Shown here in pieces: positions 63,653 through 64,000 of a stretch of DNA of 64,000 bases. This DNA comes from an uncultured Bacteroidota bacterium (GTDB lineage: Bacteria > Bacteroidota > Bacteroidia > Flavobacteriales > Flavobacteriaceae), in contig CABXVR010000001.1 of NCBI GenBank assembly GCA_902515565.1, forward strand, positions 1-64,000, written 5' to 3'. The notes under the pieces were generated by a model. It saw only the letters and a list, made by a program, of their open reading frames with translations, searched no databases and was not told the DNA's origin. Each line of letters begins with the position of its first letter. Positions within the stretch are counted from its first letter, which is position 1. Both the position numbers and the translations under genes were made by a program.

Positions 63653-64000
63653 TTAAGAATAATCTTCATATGATTTTTCTTCAATTACTCCGGAATTTGT
63701 TAATATGTTAATTTCTTTTTTTAACTCAGACCTAACATCGTTAGTAAAATATACGTCTCTTGCAAGTTTCACGAACTTGGTGCCGAAATTCTTGTCTTTT
63801 TCGCACTGTCTAATATCGTCTTCAATAACCCAAAGTTTTCCATTGATTTCGGCAAGCTTAATATACAGCTTGTTAACAGCAGGGTTATATTTTTTAAATA
63901 ACTTTTGAACCAGCGGGTTTAGTTCATTAAACTCAACCTTTATATTGATTAGCTTTTTAGAGTCGGTAATGTTTTTTAATTTAAGTTCTAAAATGGAAAG
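63653..64000 (-). CDS. DUF6165 family protein, 5' end outside window
   Basis: The last 115 residues of a frame open to the window edge. The motif NGKLWVIEDDIRQCEKDKNF with GTKFVKLARDVYFTNDVRSE and LKKEIN ending in EEKSY is the signature of DUF6165, a family of unknown function often found beside glycosyltransferases. The start codon lies beyond base 64000. Same strand as the GT9 gene, 6 bp away, so an operon is likely. Confidence 0.85.
   Translation of the reverse strand, partial: LSILELKLKNITDSKKLINIKVEFNELNPLVQKLFKKYNPAVNKLYIKLAEINGKLWVIEDDIRQCEKDKNFGTKFVKLARDVYFTNDVRSELKKEINILTNSGVIEEKSYEDYS

Overview
The window looks like a chromosomal segment of a low-GC marine member of the Flavobacteriaceae (Bacteroidota). 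This is inferred from gene content: gliding genes gldH and sprE/porW, a type IX secretion sorting tail on a peptidase, the HU-CCDC81/SPOR protein, an atpBEFHAG cluster without atpD/atpC, and promoters of the TTG-N19-21-TAnnTTTG type used by Bacteroidota. Nothing in the sequence fixes the species.

Bases 1-7993 are accessory. About twelve small genes, nearly all of unknown function and mostly lipoproteins or membrane proteins, are separated by copies of a ~60-bp repeat. In its full form the repeat carries a hairpin, a second short inverted repeat, and the block TTGTAAATTGGGGGTATG, so it supplies the ATG of the next gene; in several cases it also supplies the TAG stop of the gene before. This resembles an integron-like or other modular cassette array, but no integrase is visible and the repeat does not match canonical attC. 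Inside it sit an ECF sigma factor, a membrane protein next to it and a PrsW-type protease, which could form one signalling unit.

Bases 7994-12000 form a second mobile-looking block. A repeat copy is cut off at its left edge, followed by a gene-free stretch with palindromes, a two-gene candidate defence operon (D12-class adenine methyltransferase overlapping a fusion of a PD-(D/E)XK nuclease-like domain with a DndB/ParB-like DGQHR domain), and a small phage-like basic protein. The block ends at the 3' end of a tRNA-Asn gene, a common island attachment point.

From 12 kb on the content is core. It holds rseP, a secreted M1 aminopeptidase, SCO1, a P19/Tp34 iron protein with a ZIP transporter and bacilliredoxin, then a long minus-strand run (enoyl-CoA hydratase, histidine kinase, hemJ, BNR-repeat protein, MATE pump, hemH, AraC regulator). 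Divergent from it is hemA-hemC-hemD-hemE-hemF-hemB. Together with hemH and hemJ this covers haem synthesis from glutamyl-tRNA except hemL. hemE is split by a 9-G tract, either a real frameshift, a variable tract or a sequencing error. After a serine hydrolase and a peptide ABC ATPase come the CoA-transferase pair scoAB, PBP1A, gldH, ricT, trhO, recA, plsC, trpS, an HU/SPOR protein, a thioesterase, envC, a DUF4292 lipoprotein, dut, a flippase, the ATP synthase operon with a strong intercistronic hairpin between atpE and atpF, a bactofilin, sprE, a PaaE-like reductase, a family-9 glycosyltransferase and a partial DUF6165 gene.
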